This document shows, piece by piece, positions 1 through 7,853 of a stretch of 64,000 nt of DNA. The translations under genes and the position numbers were made by a program. Each line of letters opens with the position of its first letter. The first letter of the stretch is position 1. Source of the stretch: Cellulomonas shaoxiangyii (GTDB lineage: Bacteria > Actinomycetota > Actinomycetes > Actinomycetales > Cellulomonadaceae); NCBI RefSeq assembly GCF_004798685.1, contig NZ_CP039291.1, positions 3,348,001 to 3,412,000 on the forward strand, written 5' to 3'. Under the pieces are notes generated by a model. It did no database searches and was not told where the DNA came from. It saw only the letters and a program-made list of their open reading frames with translations.

Positions 1-75
1 CACGGCGTCAGGCTAACGCCCGCCCCGGACACGGCGGCCCCGGCCCGGCGCGAGGCAGGCCGGGGGCGCCCGGTG

Positions 76-1089
76 TCAGGCCGCCGGTTCGCCCGGGTAG
101 ACGACGCCCACCTGGCGGCGGACCTCGTCCATCGTCCGCATGACGTCGAGGGTGCCCTGCCAGGTCATGCGCGGGCTCTCGGTGTCACCGGCGGCGACGC
201 GGCGCGCCACCTCCGCGGCCTCGTACTGCAGGCCGCGCGCGTACGGCTGCTCGAACGTCCACTCGCGGCCGTCGCGGCGGGCGACGCGGAACTGCGTGGG
301 CCCGTAGAAGCTGCCCGCGACGCGGATGTACCCCTCGGTGCCGGAGATGGACGAGGTCGTCGGCGTCTTGGCCCACAGCGTCGTGTTGAGCGTCGCCTGC
401 ACCTGGTCGCCGTACTCGAGCACCATCGAGATCTGCCCGTCGACACCCGTGGGCGTCAGCTGCCCGTAGGCGTGCACGCCGGTCGGCACCCCGAGGAAGT
501 CCTGAGCCCACGAGACGGGGTACACCCCGAGGTCGAGCAGCGCCCCGCCTGCGAGCTCCGGCGCGTACAGCCGGCTGCTCGCGTCGAACGGGAAGTACTG
601 CCCGTGGTCGGCCCGGATGTTGACGATGTCGCCGATCTCACCGGCCTCGATCACCTGGTGCAGCGCCGCGACGTGGGGCAGGAACCGCGTCCACATCGCC
701 TCCATGACGAACACGCCCGCCGCCTTCGCGGCCGCGAAGATCTCCTCCGCCTCGGCGCTGTTGCGCGTGAACGACTTCTCGACGAGCACGTGCTTGCCGG
801 CCTTGATCGCGAGGAGCGCGTGCTCGTGGTGCTCGGAGTGCGGGGTCGCGACGTAGACGGCGTCGACCTGCTTGTCCTCGACGAGCTCGCGGTAGCCGAC
901 GTGCGTCGTCGGGATGCCGTGCGCGGTGGCGAACCGCTCGGCGCGGTCGCGGTGCCGCGACCCGACGGCCACGAGCTGCGCACGCGTGAACTCGCGCACC
1001 GAGTGCGCGAACGTGGAGGCGATGTTGCCGGCGCCGAGGATGCCCCAGCGGATCGGCGGTGCGGAACGGGGGTCCTCGGTACGAGCCAT
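76..1089 (-). CDS. Gfo/Idh/MocA-family NAD(P)-dependent oxidoreductase
   Basis: A 337-residue protein with an N-terminal Rossmann fold. The dinucleotide-binding loop GILGAGNIAS is at about residues 16-25, followed by VATPHSEH near 80-87. The family's catalytic EKP motif reads EKS here (VLVEKSF, Lys105), and the C-terminal half is the usual alpha/beta substrate domain. Members oxidise or reduce sugars, inositols or related cyclic polyols in the cytoplasm; the substrate cannot be read from sequence. The ATG is preceded by TAGGTT ending 6 bases before it, which suggests a leaderless mRNA. No operon partner lies alongside; the DUF559 gene downstream on its 5' side is separated by a palindromic element. 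Confidence 0.88.
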   Translation of the reverse strand: MARTEDPRSAPPIRWGILGAGNIASTFAHSVREFTRAQLVAVGSRHRDRAERFATAHGIPTTHVGYRELVEDKQVDAVYVATPHSEHHEHALLAIKAGKHVLVEKSFTRNSAEAEEIFAAAKAAGVFVMEAMWTRFLPHVAALHQVIEAGEIGDIVNIRADHGQYFPFDASSRLYAPELAGGALLDLGVYPVSWAQDFLGVPTGVHAYGQLTPTGVDGQISMVLEYGDQVQATLNTTLWAKTPTTSSISGTEGYIRVAGSFYGPTQFRVARRDGREWTFEQPYARGLQYEAAEVARRVAAGDTESPRMTWQGTLDVMRTMDEVRRQVGVVYPGEPAA

Positions 1090-1095
1090 GCCGCC

Positions 1096-1101
1096 AACCT
1101 A
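1096..1101 (-). promoter_or_regulatory. -10 element (TAGGTT), leaderless-type
   Basis: On the minus strand TAGGTT ends 6 bases before the ATG of the Gfo/Idh gene, and no ribosome binding site lies between. In actinobacteria a TANNNT box 6-8 bases from the start codon usually marks a leaderless transcript. The same hexamer and spacing recur before the acetyltransferase gene that starts at 15421. Confidence 0.5.
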
Positions 1102-1172
1102 GCGGCCCCGCGACGACGCGTCCGTGCGACGCCGCCACCGAGCCGGGCGCCGCTGCCGGCCGCCCGCCGGCA

Positions 1173-1228
1173 CGAGGTGCAGATCCGCCGGGGACAGCAG
1201 GCTCGTGGGCCGGCCGATCTGCACGTCG
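1173..1228. repeat. Palindromic element A (shared with 63771-63823)
   Basis: Arms at 1173-1191 and 1210-1228 pair at 17 of 19 positions around an 18-base loop. The left arm contains GAGGTGCAGATCCGCCGGG, identical to 19 bases of the palindrome near 63771. It abuts the stop codon of the DUF559 gene, so it may end that transcript. Together with element B it brackets that gene. Confidence 0.6.
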
Positions 1229-2182
1229 CTACCCGCCCGGTGGGCGCAGCGGGTGGCGGCGGACGGTTCTCGCCACGGTGCCCGCGTGCACGTCCCGGGC
1301 CGTGAACCGGAGGACGACGGCGCCGGTGGCCACGATGGCGTTCTGCCGCGCGCGGTCGTGGAAGAGCGCCGCCGGTGTGCCGTGCGGCCCGGCACCGTCG
1401 ATCTCCGCGACCAGCAGGCGCCCGTCCCGCAGCCACCACCCGAGGTCGCCCCGCGCGAGGACGCGTCCGCCCGCGTCGCGCACCGGCACCTGGAGGTCGT
1501 GCGGCGGGACGCCGGCGTCCTGGCACTGCAGACGCGCCCACGACTCGAGCGGCGACTGCGCCCTGCCGTCGACGAGGGCCCACCACGTCGCGGTCCGCGC
1601 CGCGCCGCGCCGTCCGCGCGTGGCCCGCTGCACCAGCGCGAGGTCCGCCGGCCGGACCAGCCGGCGCTGCAGCGCCGAGTCGAGGACCGCGACCGCGTGC
1701 GGCCGGCTCAGCTCCGGCACGGCCTGCGCCAGCGCGCTGACCGGGTCGACGACGAGCGCGCCCCCGAGGCGGAGGACGCGCGTTCCCTCGCCGAGCCGGC
1801 GCATCCGGACCCCGCCGCGAGCGGCGTGGGTGGCGCCGCGGCGCGAGGCGACCTCGGGAGCGACGCCCGCCGGCAGGCCCTCCACGCCGAGGAGCGCGAG
1901 CGCGCAGCAGCCCGTCGCCACCGCGTGGTCGACGCCGACGGTGAGCAGCGCGAGCCAGGCCGTGCGCACCCGCCGACCGGCCGGGTCCGCCGGCCCGCCG
2001 ACCGCCTCCGCCGCCACCTCGTGCACACCGGTCACCACCGGGGCGAGCACCCCCGCCCGGCGGAGCGCTGCGCGCCGGGCGTCGGTCACCCCGGCGTCGT
2101 CGCACTGGCGGGACGAGAGGAGGCCCGCCTGCGCGGCGGCGAGGCGCAGCAGGTCACGGGGCAGCAGCTGAGGTCGACGCAC
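1229..2182 (-). CDS. AbiEi-type N-terminal domain plus DUF559 (Vsr-like endonuclease fold) protein
   Basis: About 317 residues from a GTG start chosen at the beginning of recognisable homology; an upstream extension is open but low-complexity. The first 50 residues (LLRLAAAQAGLLSSRQ... to GVHEVA) resemble the winged-helix domain of AbiEi type IV antitoxin proteins. The C-terminal 100 residues carry DLGWW...LVAEIDG...H and HDRARQNAIVATGAVVLRF, the pattern of DUF559 proteins, which share the very-short-patch-repair endonuclease fold. The asp and glu of that core could be the metal site. Such genes are frequent and poorly understood in actinobacteria. No AbiEii toxin partner is adjacent. Palindromic elements lie at both ends. 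The nuclease role is inference. Confidence 0.65.
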   Translation of the reverse strand: MRRPQLLPRDLLRLAAAQAGLLSSRQCDDAGVTDARRAALRRAGVLAPVVTGVHEVAAEAVGGPADPAGRRVRTAWLALLTVGVDHAVATGCCALALLGVEGLPAGVAPEVASRRGATHAARGGVRMRRLGEGTRVLRLGGALVVDPVSALAQAVPELSRPHAVAVLDSALQRRLVRPADLALVQRATRGRRGAARTATWWALVDGRAQSPLESWARLQCQDAGVPPHDLQVPVRDAGGRVLARGDLGWWLRDGRLLVAEIDGAGPHGTPAALFHDRARQNAIVATGAVVLRFTARDVHAGTVARTVRRHPLRPPGG

Positions 2183-2293
2183 ACGGCATGGGACCGCACC
2201 CGCGTCGGGCGCCGACCGCCAAGCGCCGCGACCGGTGGACGCCCCGGCCACCACCGGCCCCTGTGGACGCGTCGACGCCCCCACGCCCGGCGA

Positions 2294-2348
2294 CGAGGTG
2301 CAGAAGAGCCGGCTTCTCGATCCGATGAGCCGGACCACCTGCACCTCG
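2294..2348. repeat. Palindromic element B
   Basis: Arms CGAGGTGCAG (2294-2303) and CTGCACCTCG (2339-2348) are exact inverses, and CCGG repeats inside each arm after five unpaired bases. The core GAGGTGCAG is shared with elements A and C. It sits between the WYL regulator stop and the DUF559 start, both on the minus strand. Confidence 0.6.
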
Positions 2349-2366
2349 AGGGGACGGGACGGTGGG

Positions 2367-3347
2367 TCAGCGGAGCGGAGCGGCCGCACGGGTTGCCGTC
2401 ATGAACCGGTCCGCGACCTCGGTCAGCGTCGTGGCGAGCTCCGGGGGGTGCACCACCGTGAACGGCGCGCCGACCAGCCCCAGCGCCGTCGCCGCCCACA
2501 GGAGGTCGTCGACGTCGAGGCGCACGCGGCACCGCCCGTCCGGCTCGTCCGTGACCGACAGCCACCACGTCGCCCGGCGCCGGACGTCGGCGGCCGGCGC
2601 GTCCACCACCGCCTCGACGCGCCACCGCTCGGGGCCGCCGCTGACGCGCTCCCGCACGTACGCGGCGACGTCGTCCGCCGGCAGCGGCCGCGGTGCGAAC
2701 GGTCGGCCGGTCCCGCGCGCCCCGCGCAGCCGGTCCAGCCGGAAGACGCGCCAGTCGCCGCGGTCGACGTCCCAGGCCACGAGGTACCAGTGCGCGCCGA
2801 GGGGCACGAGGCGGTACGGGTCGACGGTCCGGTCGGTGCGCGCACCGTCGGCGGCGGTGTAGGCGAACGCGAGCCGCTCGCCGTCCCGGCACGCGAGGGC
2901 GAGCGCGGTGAGCGCGTCGGGGTCCGCGCCGCCGCTCTCCGGGGTCGTGCCCCACGTACCCGGCACGGTGACCGCCCGCAGCGCGTCGACCCGGCGGCGC
3001 AGCCGCTTCGGCATGACGGGGACGACCTTGGCCAGCGCCCGGACGGACGGCTCCGCCAGCCCCGCGATCCCCGTCGACGCCGCCGCCGACAGCCCGACCG
3101 CGAGCGCGACCGCCTCGTCGTCGTCCAGGACGAGCGGGGGCAGCGCCGCGCCGGGCGCCAGGGTGTAGCCGCCGTCGACCCCGGGCTGCGCGTCCACCGG
3201 GTAGCCGACCTCGCGCAGCCGGTCGACGTCGCGGCGCAGGGTCCGGATCGACACGCCGAGCCGGTCGGCGAGGTCGGCGCCCGACCAGTGCCGGCGCTGC
3301 TGCAGCAGGGACAGCAGGCGGAGCGTGCGCGAGCTCGTCACGGCCAT
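2367..3347 (-). CDS. WYL-domain transcriptional regulator (YafY-like)
   Basis: 326 residues. An HTH_11 winged helix spans about residues 5-60 (LADRLGVSIRTLRRDVDRL is the recognition region). A WYL domain in the middle contains LVPLGAHWYLVAWDV and DPYR, and a WCX-like C-terminal region follows. WYL proteins bind nucleotides or nucleic acids and control stress or defence genes. The gene is divergent from the VOC gene at 3483 with 135 bases between, so that gene is its most likely target. Upstream of the ATG, CACACT ends 6 bases away, a weak leaderless-type -10 box. Confidence 0.9.
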   Translation of the reverse strand: MAVTSSRTLRLLSLLQQRRHWSGADLADRLGVSIRTLRRDVDRLREVGYPVDAQPGVDGGYTLAPGAALPPLVLDDDEAVALAVGLSAAASTGIAGLAEPSVRALAKVVPVMPKRLRRRVDALRAVTVPGTWGTTPESGGADPDALTALALACRDGERLAFAYTAADGARTDRTVDPYRLVPLGAHWYLVAWDVDRGDWRVFRLDRLRGARGTGRPFAPRPLPADDVAAYVRERVSGGPERWRVEAVVDAPAADVRRRATWWLSVTDEPDGRCRVRLDVDDLLWAATALGLVGAPFTVVHPPELATTLTEVADRFMTATRAAAPLR

Positions 3348-3395
3348 GTGCCGAGTGTGCCGCCATCGCGGTCAGGAAGTGGCACCGATCGTCCC

Positions 3396-3401
3396 TAGCG
3401 T
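3396..3401 (+). promoter_or_regulatory. -10 element TAGCGT upstream of the VOC gene
   Basis: TAGCGT lies about 80 bases before the VOC start, in the WYL/VOC divergent region. The same hexamer occurs at the promoters of radA, xthA, the phosphatase gene at 27058 and the LAVTG protein gene. Confidence 0.4.
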
Positions 3402-3482
3402 CGGTGACGACCCCGACGGCCCTGACCGTCACCCGCCGTCACCGGCGCCGCCGGCCCGGCCCGACCCGTGAGGAGCACCACC

Positions 3483-3905
3483 ATGACCGTCACCACCACC
3501 ACGCACCTGAACTTCCGCGGCGACGCCCGCGCCGCCCTCGAGCACTACCGGGGGGTGTTCGGCGGCGAGCTGACCGTCGTGACCTACGCCGACGCGCACG
3601 CCGTGCAGGACCCCGCCGAGGCCGACCAGGTGATGTGGGGACAGGTCGCCTCCCCCGCCGGTTTCCACGTGATGGCCTACGACGTGCCCGCGCGCCTGCC
3701 GCACGACGCGGGCACGAACGCCTTCTTCGTCTCCGTCCGCGGTGCCGACGCCGACGAGGTCACCCGGTACTGGACGGCGCTCGCGGACGGCGCGACGGTC
3801 CTGCAGGACCTCGCTCCGGCCGGGTGGGCGCCGCTCTACGGGATGCTCGTCGACCGGTTCGGCGTCACGTGGGTGCTCGACGTGGCCGTCGCGTACGCGG
3901 GCTGA
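3483..3905 (+). CDS. VOC-family protein, PhnB/3-demethylubiquinone-type
   Basis: 140 residues with the single-chain vicinal-oxygen-chelate pattern of PhnB-like proteins: HLNFRGDARAALEHYRGVFGGEL near the N-terminus and DRFGVTWVLDVA at the end. The ATG at 3483 is preferred over an in-frame GTG at 3468 because GAGGAG at 3471-3476 is correctly spaced for it. VOC proteins of this group bind small molecules or detoxify them; the substrate is unknown. Adjacency to a divergent WYL regulator suggests inducible expression. Confidence 0.88.
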   Translation: MTVTTTTHLNFRGDARAALEHYRGVFGGELTVVTYADAHAVQDPAEADQVMWGQVASPAGFHVMAYDVPARLPHDAGTNAFFVSVRGADADEVTRYWTALADGATVLQDLAPAGWAPLYGMLVDRFGVTWVLDVAVAYAG

Positions 3906-3921
3906 GGAACCGGACCGGGCG

Positions 3922-3953
3922 GGTCGGCCGGTCGGCCGGTCGGCCGGTCGGCC
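3922..3953. repeat. Four tandem copies of GGTCGGCC
   Basis: Four perfect head-to-tail copies of an 8-base unit begin 17 bases after the VOC stop codon. Copies can pair GGCC with GGCC, so the array could fold in RNA. Replication slippage is the simplest origin. Confidence 0.85.
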
Positions 3954-4098
3954 GGAGACGGCGGACGGGCCGCCCGGACCGTGCCGGCGGTGCTGCCGCG
4001 GGCGCGACCCCGGCACCGCCGCGGAACTTTCATCCTTGCCGGAATCGGGCCATACCGGACACGCTCGACCGTCACCGGGGACCGGCGAGGGGGCTGCC

Positions 4099-4392
4099 AT
4101 GCGGCACGACGACGACGTCCCGCACGAGGACGAGGAGTACGTCGGGATGCTCGGCGACGGCTGGACCGTCGACCGGAGCGGTGCCCACCCGGCCGTCGAC
4201 GGGCCCTGCCCCGTGTGCGGGGGCGCGGCCTTCGGGCCGGACCCCGTGCTCGGTGGCCGAGCGGGGGACGCGGTGGGCGACTCGCCCGGGCTCGCCGTGC
4301 AGCGGCACGCCGTGCGCGCCCGGTGCGCGTGCGGCCGCGACCACGGCGCCGACGTCACCGGGTGCGGACGCACGTGGTGGGTGCCGGTATGA
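4099..4392 (+). CDS. Small protein with a possible four-cysteine zinc site
   Basis: 97 residues with no family recognised. An acidic N-terminus (RHDDDVPHEDEEYVGMLGDGW) leads into CPVCGG, and later CACG plus a further Cys in TGCGRTW. The four or five cysteines could hold zinc, like a short zinc ribbon. The ATG follows a purine-rich GCGAGGGGG. Its stop overlaps the next gene's ATG (ATGA), so the two are translated together and probably work together. Confidence 0.6.
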   Translation: MRHDDDVPHEDEEYVGMLGDGWTVDRSGAHPAVDGPCPVCGGAAFGPDPVLGGRAGDAVGDSPGLAVQRHAVRARCACGRDHGADVTGCGRTWWVPV

Positions 4393-5003
4393 CGCGCGAG
4401 ACGCTGCCGCCCCAGCACACCGCCGCGGTGACCGCCTCCGACGGGGCCGCGTACGAGCGCATCTGGTCGGAGTACACGCAGCAGCTGTCCACGCTGCGCA
4501 CCCGCGCGGCCACCTACGTCGCCGCGCTGGCGTCCATCACCGGTGTCCTCGGCACCGTCGCGGTCCTGAGCACCGGGACGAGGCTCGAGCAGCTGTCGCG
4601 GCCGTGGGGGGTCGTGGCCGGCGTGCTCGTCCTGCTCGCCGCCGCCGCCGTCGTCACCGGCCTCGTGCTCGTCTACGACGCCGCGACGACCACGCCGTGG
4701 GACGCGGGCCGCGACACCCTCGAGCCCTACATCGCGACGGCACGGGTGGACGGCGCCGCGGCGGCGTGGACGTCGGCGGTCACGACCGCGGTCGGCCGCG
4801 CGCGCACGTCGCTGACGGTCGCGCTGTGGGTCAGCGTCGGCGCGGTGGCGCTGATGGCGGCGGCGCTGTCGCTCGGCTGGTGGGGGCCGACCGGCGGTGC
4901 CGCGACCGGCACGTGGTGCGTGCAGGTCGGGGGCACCACCCTCGAGGTCGACGCGCCGCCGCGTCTCGTCGACGGCACGTACGAGGTCGTCGCCTGCGGG
5001 TGA
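4389..5003 (+). CDS. Membrane protein of unknown function
   Basis: 204 residues. A soluble N-terminus (about 35 residues, YERIWSEYTQQL) precedes two hydrophobic segments near residues 42-62 and 75-98. A linker with EPYIATARVDGAA follows, then a third hydrophobic segment near 140-160 and a short outer tail with two cysteines (TWC, VVAC). The layout recalls small Pycsar- or SLATT-like membrane proteins, but no diagnostic motif is seen and no function is claimed. It is translationally coupled to the cysteine-rich protein before it and converges on topA. Confidence 0.6.
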   Translation: MTRETLPPQHTAAVTASDGAAYERIWSEYTQQLSTLRTRAATYVAALASITGVLGTVAVLSTGTRLEQLSRPWGVVAGVLVLLAAAAVVTGLVLVYDAATTTPWDAGRDTLEPYIATARVDGAAAAWTSAVTTAVGRARTSLTVALWVSVGAVALMAAALSLGWWGPTGGAATGTWCVQVGGTTLEVDAPPRLVDGTYEVVACG

Positions 5004-5037
5004 CGACGCGCGTCGTCACCCCGTCGTCACCCCGTCG

Positions 5038-7776
5038 TCACCCCTTCTTCGCGGTCGCCTTCTTGCGCGGCGCCGCCGGCTTGCGGGCGGTCGTGCGCTT
5101 CTTCGCCGGACCGGCCGCCCGCTTCTCGGCGAGCAGCTCCACCGCCTGCTCGGGCGTGATGGACTCGGGCGTGACGTCCTTCGGGAGCGTGCGGTTCGTC
5201 TCGCCGTCGGTGACGTACGCGCCGAACCGGCCGTCCTTGACGACGATCGGCTTGCCGCTGGTCGGGTCGTCCCCGAGCTCGCGCAGCGGCGGGGTCGCGG
5301 TCTGCCCGCGGCCGCGCTTGGGCTGCGCGTAGATCGCGAGCGCCTCGTCGAGCGTCACCGTGAAGAGCTGCTCCTCCGACGCGAGCGTCCGCGAGTCGGT
5401 GCCCTTCTTGAGGTAGGGCCCGTACCGCCCGTTCTGCGCGGTGATCTCGGCACCCGACTCGGGGTCGACGCCGACGACCCGCGGCAGCGACATGAGCCGC
5501 AGCGCGTCGTCCAGCGTGACGGTCTGCAGCGACATCGACGAGAACAGCGACGCCGTGCGGGGCTTGGGCTGCGCGGCCAGGGCCTTCTTGCGGGCCGCGG
5601 CCGAGAGGTTCGGGTCGAGCTCGGGCTCGGGCAGCACCTCGGTGACGTACGGGCCGTAGCGGCCGTTGCGCGCGACGATCTCGGTCCCCGTGGTCGGGTC
5701 CGTGCCGAGGACCTTGTCGCCCTCGGGCTGGGTCTCGAGCAGCTCGCGCGCCTTGGCGGGCGTGAGCTCGTCGGGCGCGAGCTCCTCGGGGACGGACGCG
5801 CGCACCGGGTCGTCGCCCGGGCCGGCGCCGGGCGCCTCGAGGTACGGCCCGTACCGGCCGACGCGCAGCGTGATGCCGTCGCCGATGTCGATGGAGTTGA
5901 CCTCGCGCGCGTCGATCTCGCCGAGGTTGTCGAGGATGCCGCGCAGGCCGCCCGTCTCCGGGGACTCCGACCGGTCGCCGAAGTAGAACTCGTTCAGCCA
6001 GTCGACGCGGTCGCGCTGACCGGCGGCGATGGCGTCGAGGTCCTCCTCCATGCCGGCGGTGAACCCGTAGTCCACGAGCCGGTCGAAGTTCTCCTCGAGC
6101 AGCCGCGTCACGGCGAACGCGAGCCACGTGGGCACGAGCGCCTGGCCGCGGTTGGTCACGTACCCGCGGTCCTGGATGACACCGATCGTCGCGGCGTACG
6201 TCGACGGACGGCCGATCCCGCGCTCCTCGAGCGCCTTGACGAGCGACGCCTCGGTGAAGCGCGGCGGCGGGGACGTGCGGTGCCCGTCGGCGGCGAGGTC
6301 GCTCCCGGTCAGGGGGTCGCCCTCGGCCATGCGCGGCAGGCGGGCGTCCTTCTCGGCGCGGGCGCCGTCCTGCGACGCCTCGGCGTCGTAGCGGTCGACG
6401 TCGCGGCCCTCCTCGTACGCGGCGAGGAACCCGCGGAACGTGATGACGGTGCCGGAGGCCGAGAAGACGGTCTCGACGGGCTCCGCGCCCGCGGGCGTCG
6501 CCGTCGCGGCGAGGCGGACCGACGCGGTCTGCCCGCGCGCGTCGGCCATCTGCGAGGCGACCGTGCGCTTCCAGATCAGCTCGTACAGGCGGAACTGGTC
6601 GCCGGAGAGCTGCCTGGCGACCTGGGCCGGCGTGCGGAAGTGGTCGCCCGCGGGGCGGATCGCCTCGTGCGCCTCCTGCGCGCCCTTCGCCTTCGACGTG
6701 TAGACGCGCGGCGCGTCCGGCACGTACTCGGCGCCGTAGAGCTCGGCGGCCTGGCGGCGCGCGGCGTCGATCGCCTGCGACGACAGCGTCGGCGAGTCGG
6801 TACGCATGTACGTGATGTAGCCGTTCTCGTACAGCGACTGCGCGGTGCGCATCGCCTGCCGCGAGCTCATCCGCAGCTTGCGCGACGCCTCCTGCTGGAG
6901 CGTCGACGTCGTGAACGGCGCCGCGGGGCGGCGCGTGTACGGCTTGGTGTCGAGCGAGCGGACCGCGAAGTCGGCGTCGGCCAGGCCGGCGACGAGTGCG
7001 TGCGCGCGGGCTTCGTCGAGCGTGACCGCGTCCCGCGTGCGCAGCTGCCCGCGGTCGTCGAAGTCGCGCCCGCTCGCCACGCGCTGCCCGCCGACGCCCG
7101 TCAGGCGCGCGCTGAACCGGGGCTCGCCCGCGTCCGCCACGGCGAAGGTGCCGACGACGTCCCAGTACTCGGCCGGGACGAACGCCATGCGCTCGCGCTC
7201 GCGCTCGACCACGAGCCGCGTCGCGACCGACTGCACGCGCCCGGCGGACAGGCCCTGGCGGACCTTGCGCCACAGCACGGGGCTGACCTCGTAGCCGTAG
7301 AGACGGTCGAGGATGCGGCGGGTCTCCTGCGCGTCGACGAGCCGCTCGTCCAGCTCGCGGGTGTTCTCGAGCGCCCGGGCGATCGCCTCGCGCGTGATCT
7401 CGTGGAAGACCATCCGCTTGACCGGCACCTTGGGCTTGAGCTCCGCGAGCAGGTGCCAGGCGATGGCCTCCCCCTCGCGGTCCTCGTCGGTCGCGAGGTA
7501 GAGCTCGTCGGAGTCCTTGAGGAGCTTCTTGAGCTCGGCGACCTTCTTCTTCTTGTCCGCGTCGACGACGTAGTACGGCTGGAAGCCGTGCTCCACGTCG
7601 ACCGCGAACTTGCCGAAGGGCCCCTTCTTCATCTCCGCCGGCAGCTCGGACGGCTGCGGGAGGTCGCGGATGTGGCCGACGGACGCCTCGACGTCGTACC
7701 CCTCGCCGAGGTACCCGGCGATGGTGCGCGCCTTCGCGGGTGACTCGACGATGACGAGCTTGCGCCCTGCTGACAT
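5038..7776 (-). CDS. topA: DNA topoisomerase I (type IA)
   Basis: 912 residues. The Toprim domain starts at once (KLVIVESPAKA, residues 7-17; DEDREGEAIAWH, 98-109). The active-site tyrosine is Tyr323 in ITYMRTDS. The C-terminal third holds several repeats with the motif RYGPY or RFGAY, and the protein ends in a lysine-rich tail (KKRTTARKP, RKKATAKK). That repeat-plus-basic-tail layout is typical of actinobacterial TopA, which relaxes negative supercoils and lacks the zinc fingers of the E. coli enzyme. The ATG at 7776 begins the family N-terminus; AAGG lies about 8-11 bases upstream. Confidence 0.97.
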   Translation of the reverse strand: MSAGRKLVIVESPAKARTIAGYLGEGYDVEASVGHIRDLPQPSELPAEMKKGPFGKFAVDVEHGFQPYYVVDADKKKKVAELKKLLKDSDELYLATDEDREGEAIAWHLLAELKPKVPVKRMVFHEITREAIARALENTRELDERLVDAQETRRILDRLYGYEVSPVLWRKVRQGLSAGRVQSVATRLVVERERERMAFVPAEYWDVVGTFAVADAGEPRFSARLTGVGGQRVASGRDFDDRGQLRTRDAVTLDEARAHALVAGLADADFAVRSLDTKPYTRRPAAPFTTSTLQQEASRKLRMSSRQAMRTAQSLYENGYITYMRTDSPTLSSQAIDAARRQAAELYGAEYVPDAPRVYTSKAKGAQEAHEAIRPAGDHFRTPAQVARQLSGDQFRLYELIWKRTVASQMADARGQTASVRLAATATPAGAEPVETVFSASGTVITFRGFLAAYEEGRDVDRYDAEASQDGARAEKDARLPRMAEGDPLTGSDLAADGHRTSPPPRFTEASLVKALEERGIGRPSTYAATIGVIQDRGYVTNRGQALVPTWLAFAVTRLLEENFDRLVDYGFTAGMEEDLDAIAAGQRDRVDWLNEFYFGDRSESPETGGLRGILDNLGEIDAREVNSIDIGDGITLRVGRYGPYLEAPGAGPGDDPVRASVPEELAPDELTPAKARELLETQPEGDKVLGTDPTTGTEIVARNGRYGPYVTEVLPEPELDPNLSAAARKKALAAQPKPRTASLFSSMSLQTVTLDDALRLMSLPRVVGVDPESGAEITAQNGRYGPYLKKGTDSRTLASEEQLFTVTLDEALAIYAQPKRGRGQTATPPLRELGDDPTSGKPIVVKDGRFGAYVTDGETNRTLPKDVTPESITPEQAVELLAEKRAAGPAKKRTTARKPAAPRKKATAKKG

Positions 7777-7853
7777 CAGACCGGCCTTCCGTGCATGCGG
7801 GTGGATCGAGAGGAGGTGGCGGACGGGTACCCCGGGGACTCTACGTGTCTCCG

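Noticed and set aside
1229..2389. Longer DUF559 protein starting at 2389
   Set aside because: The additional 69 residues are low-complexity, overlap the WYL gene and cross palindromic element B; homology begins at the GTG at 2182.
4897..7743. 948-residue open frame opposite topA
   Set aside because: Antisense shadow of an unmistakable topA; composition is Arg/Leu/Val/Glu-rich without any motif.
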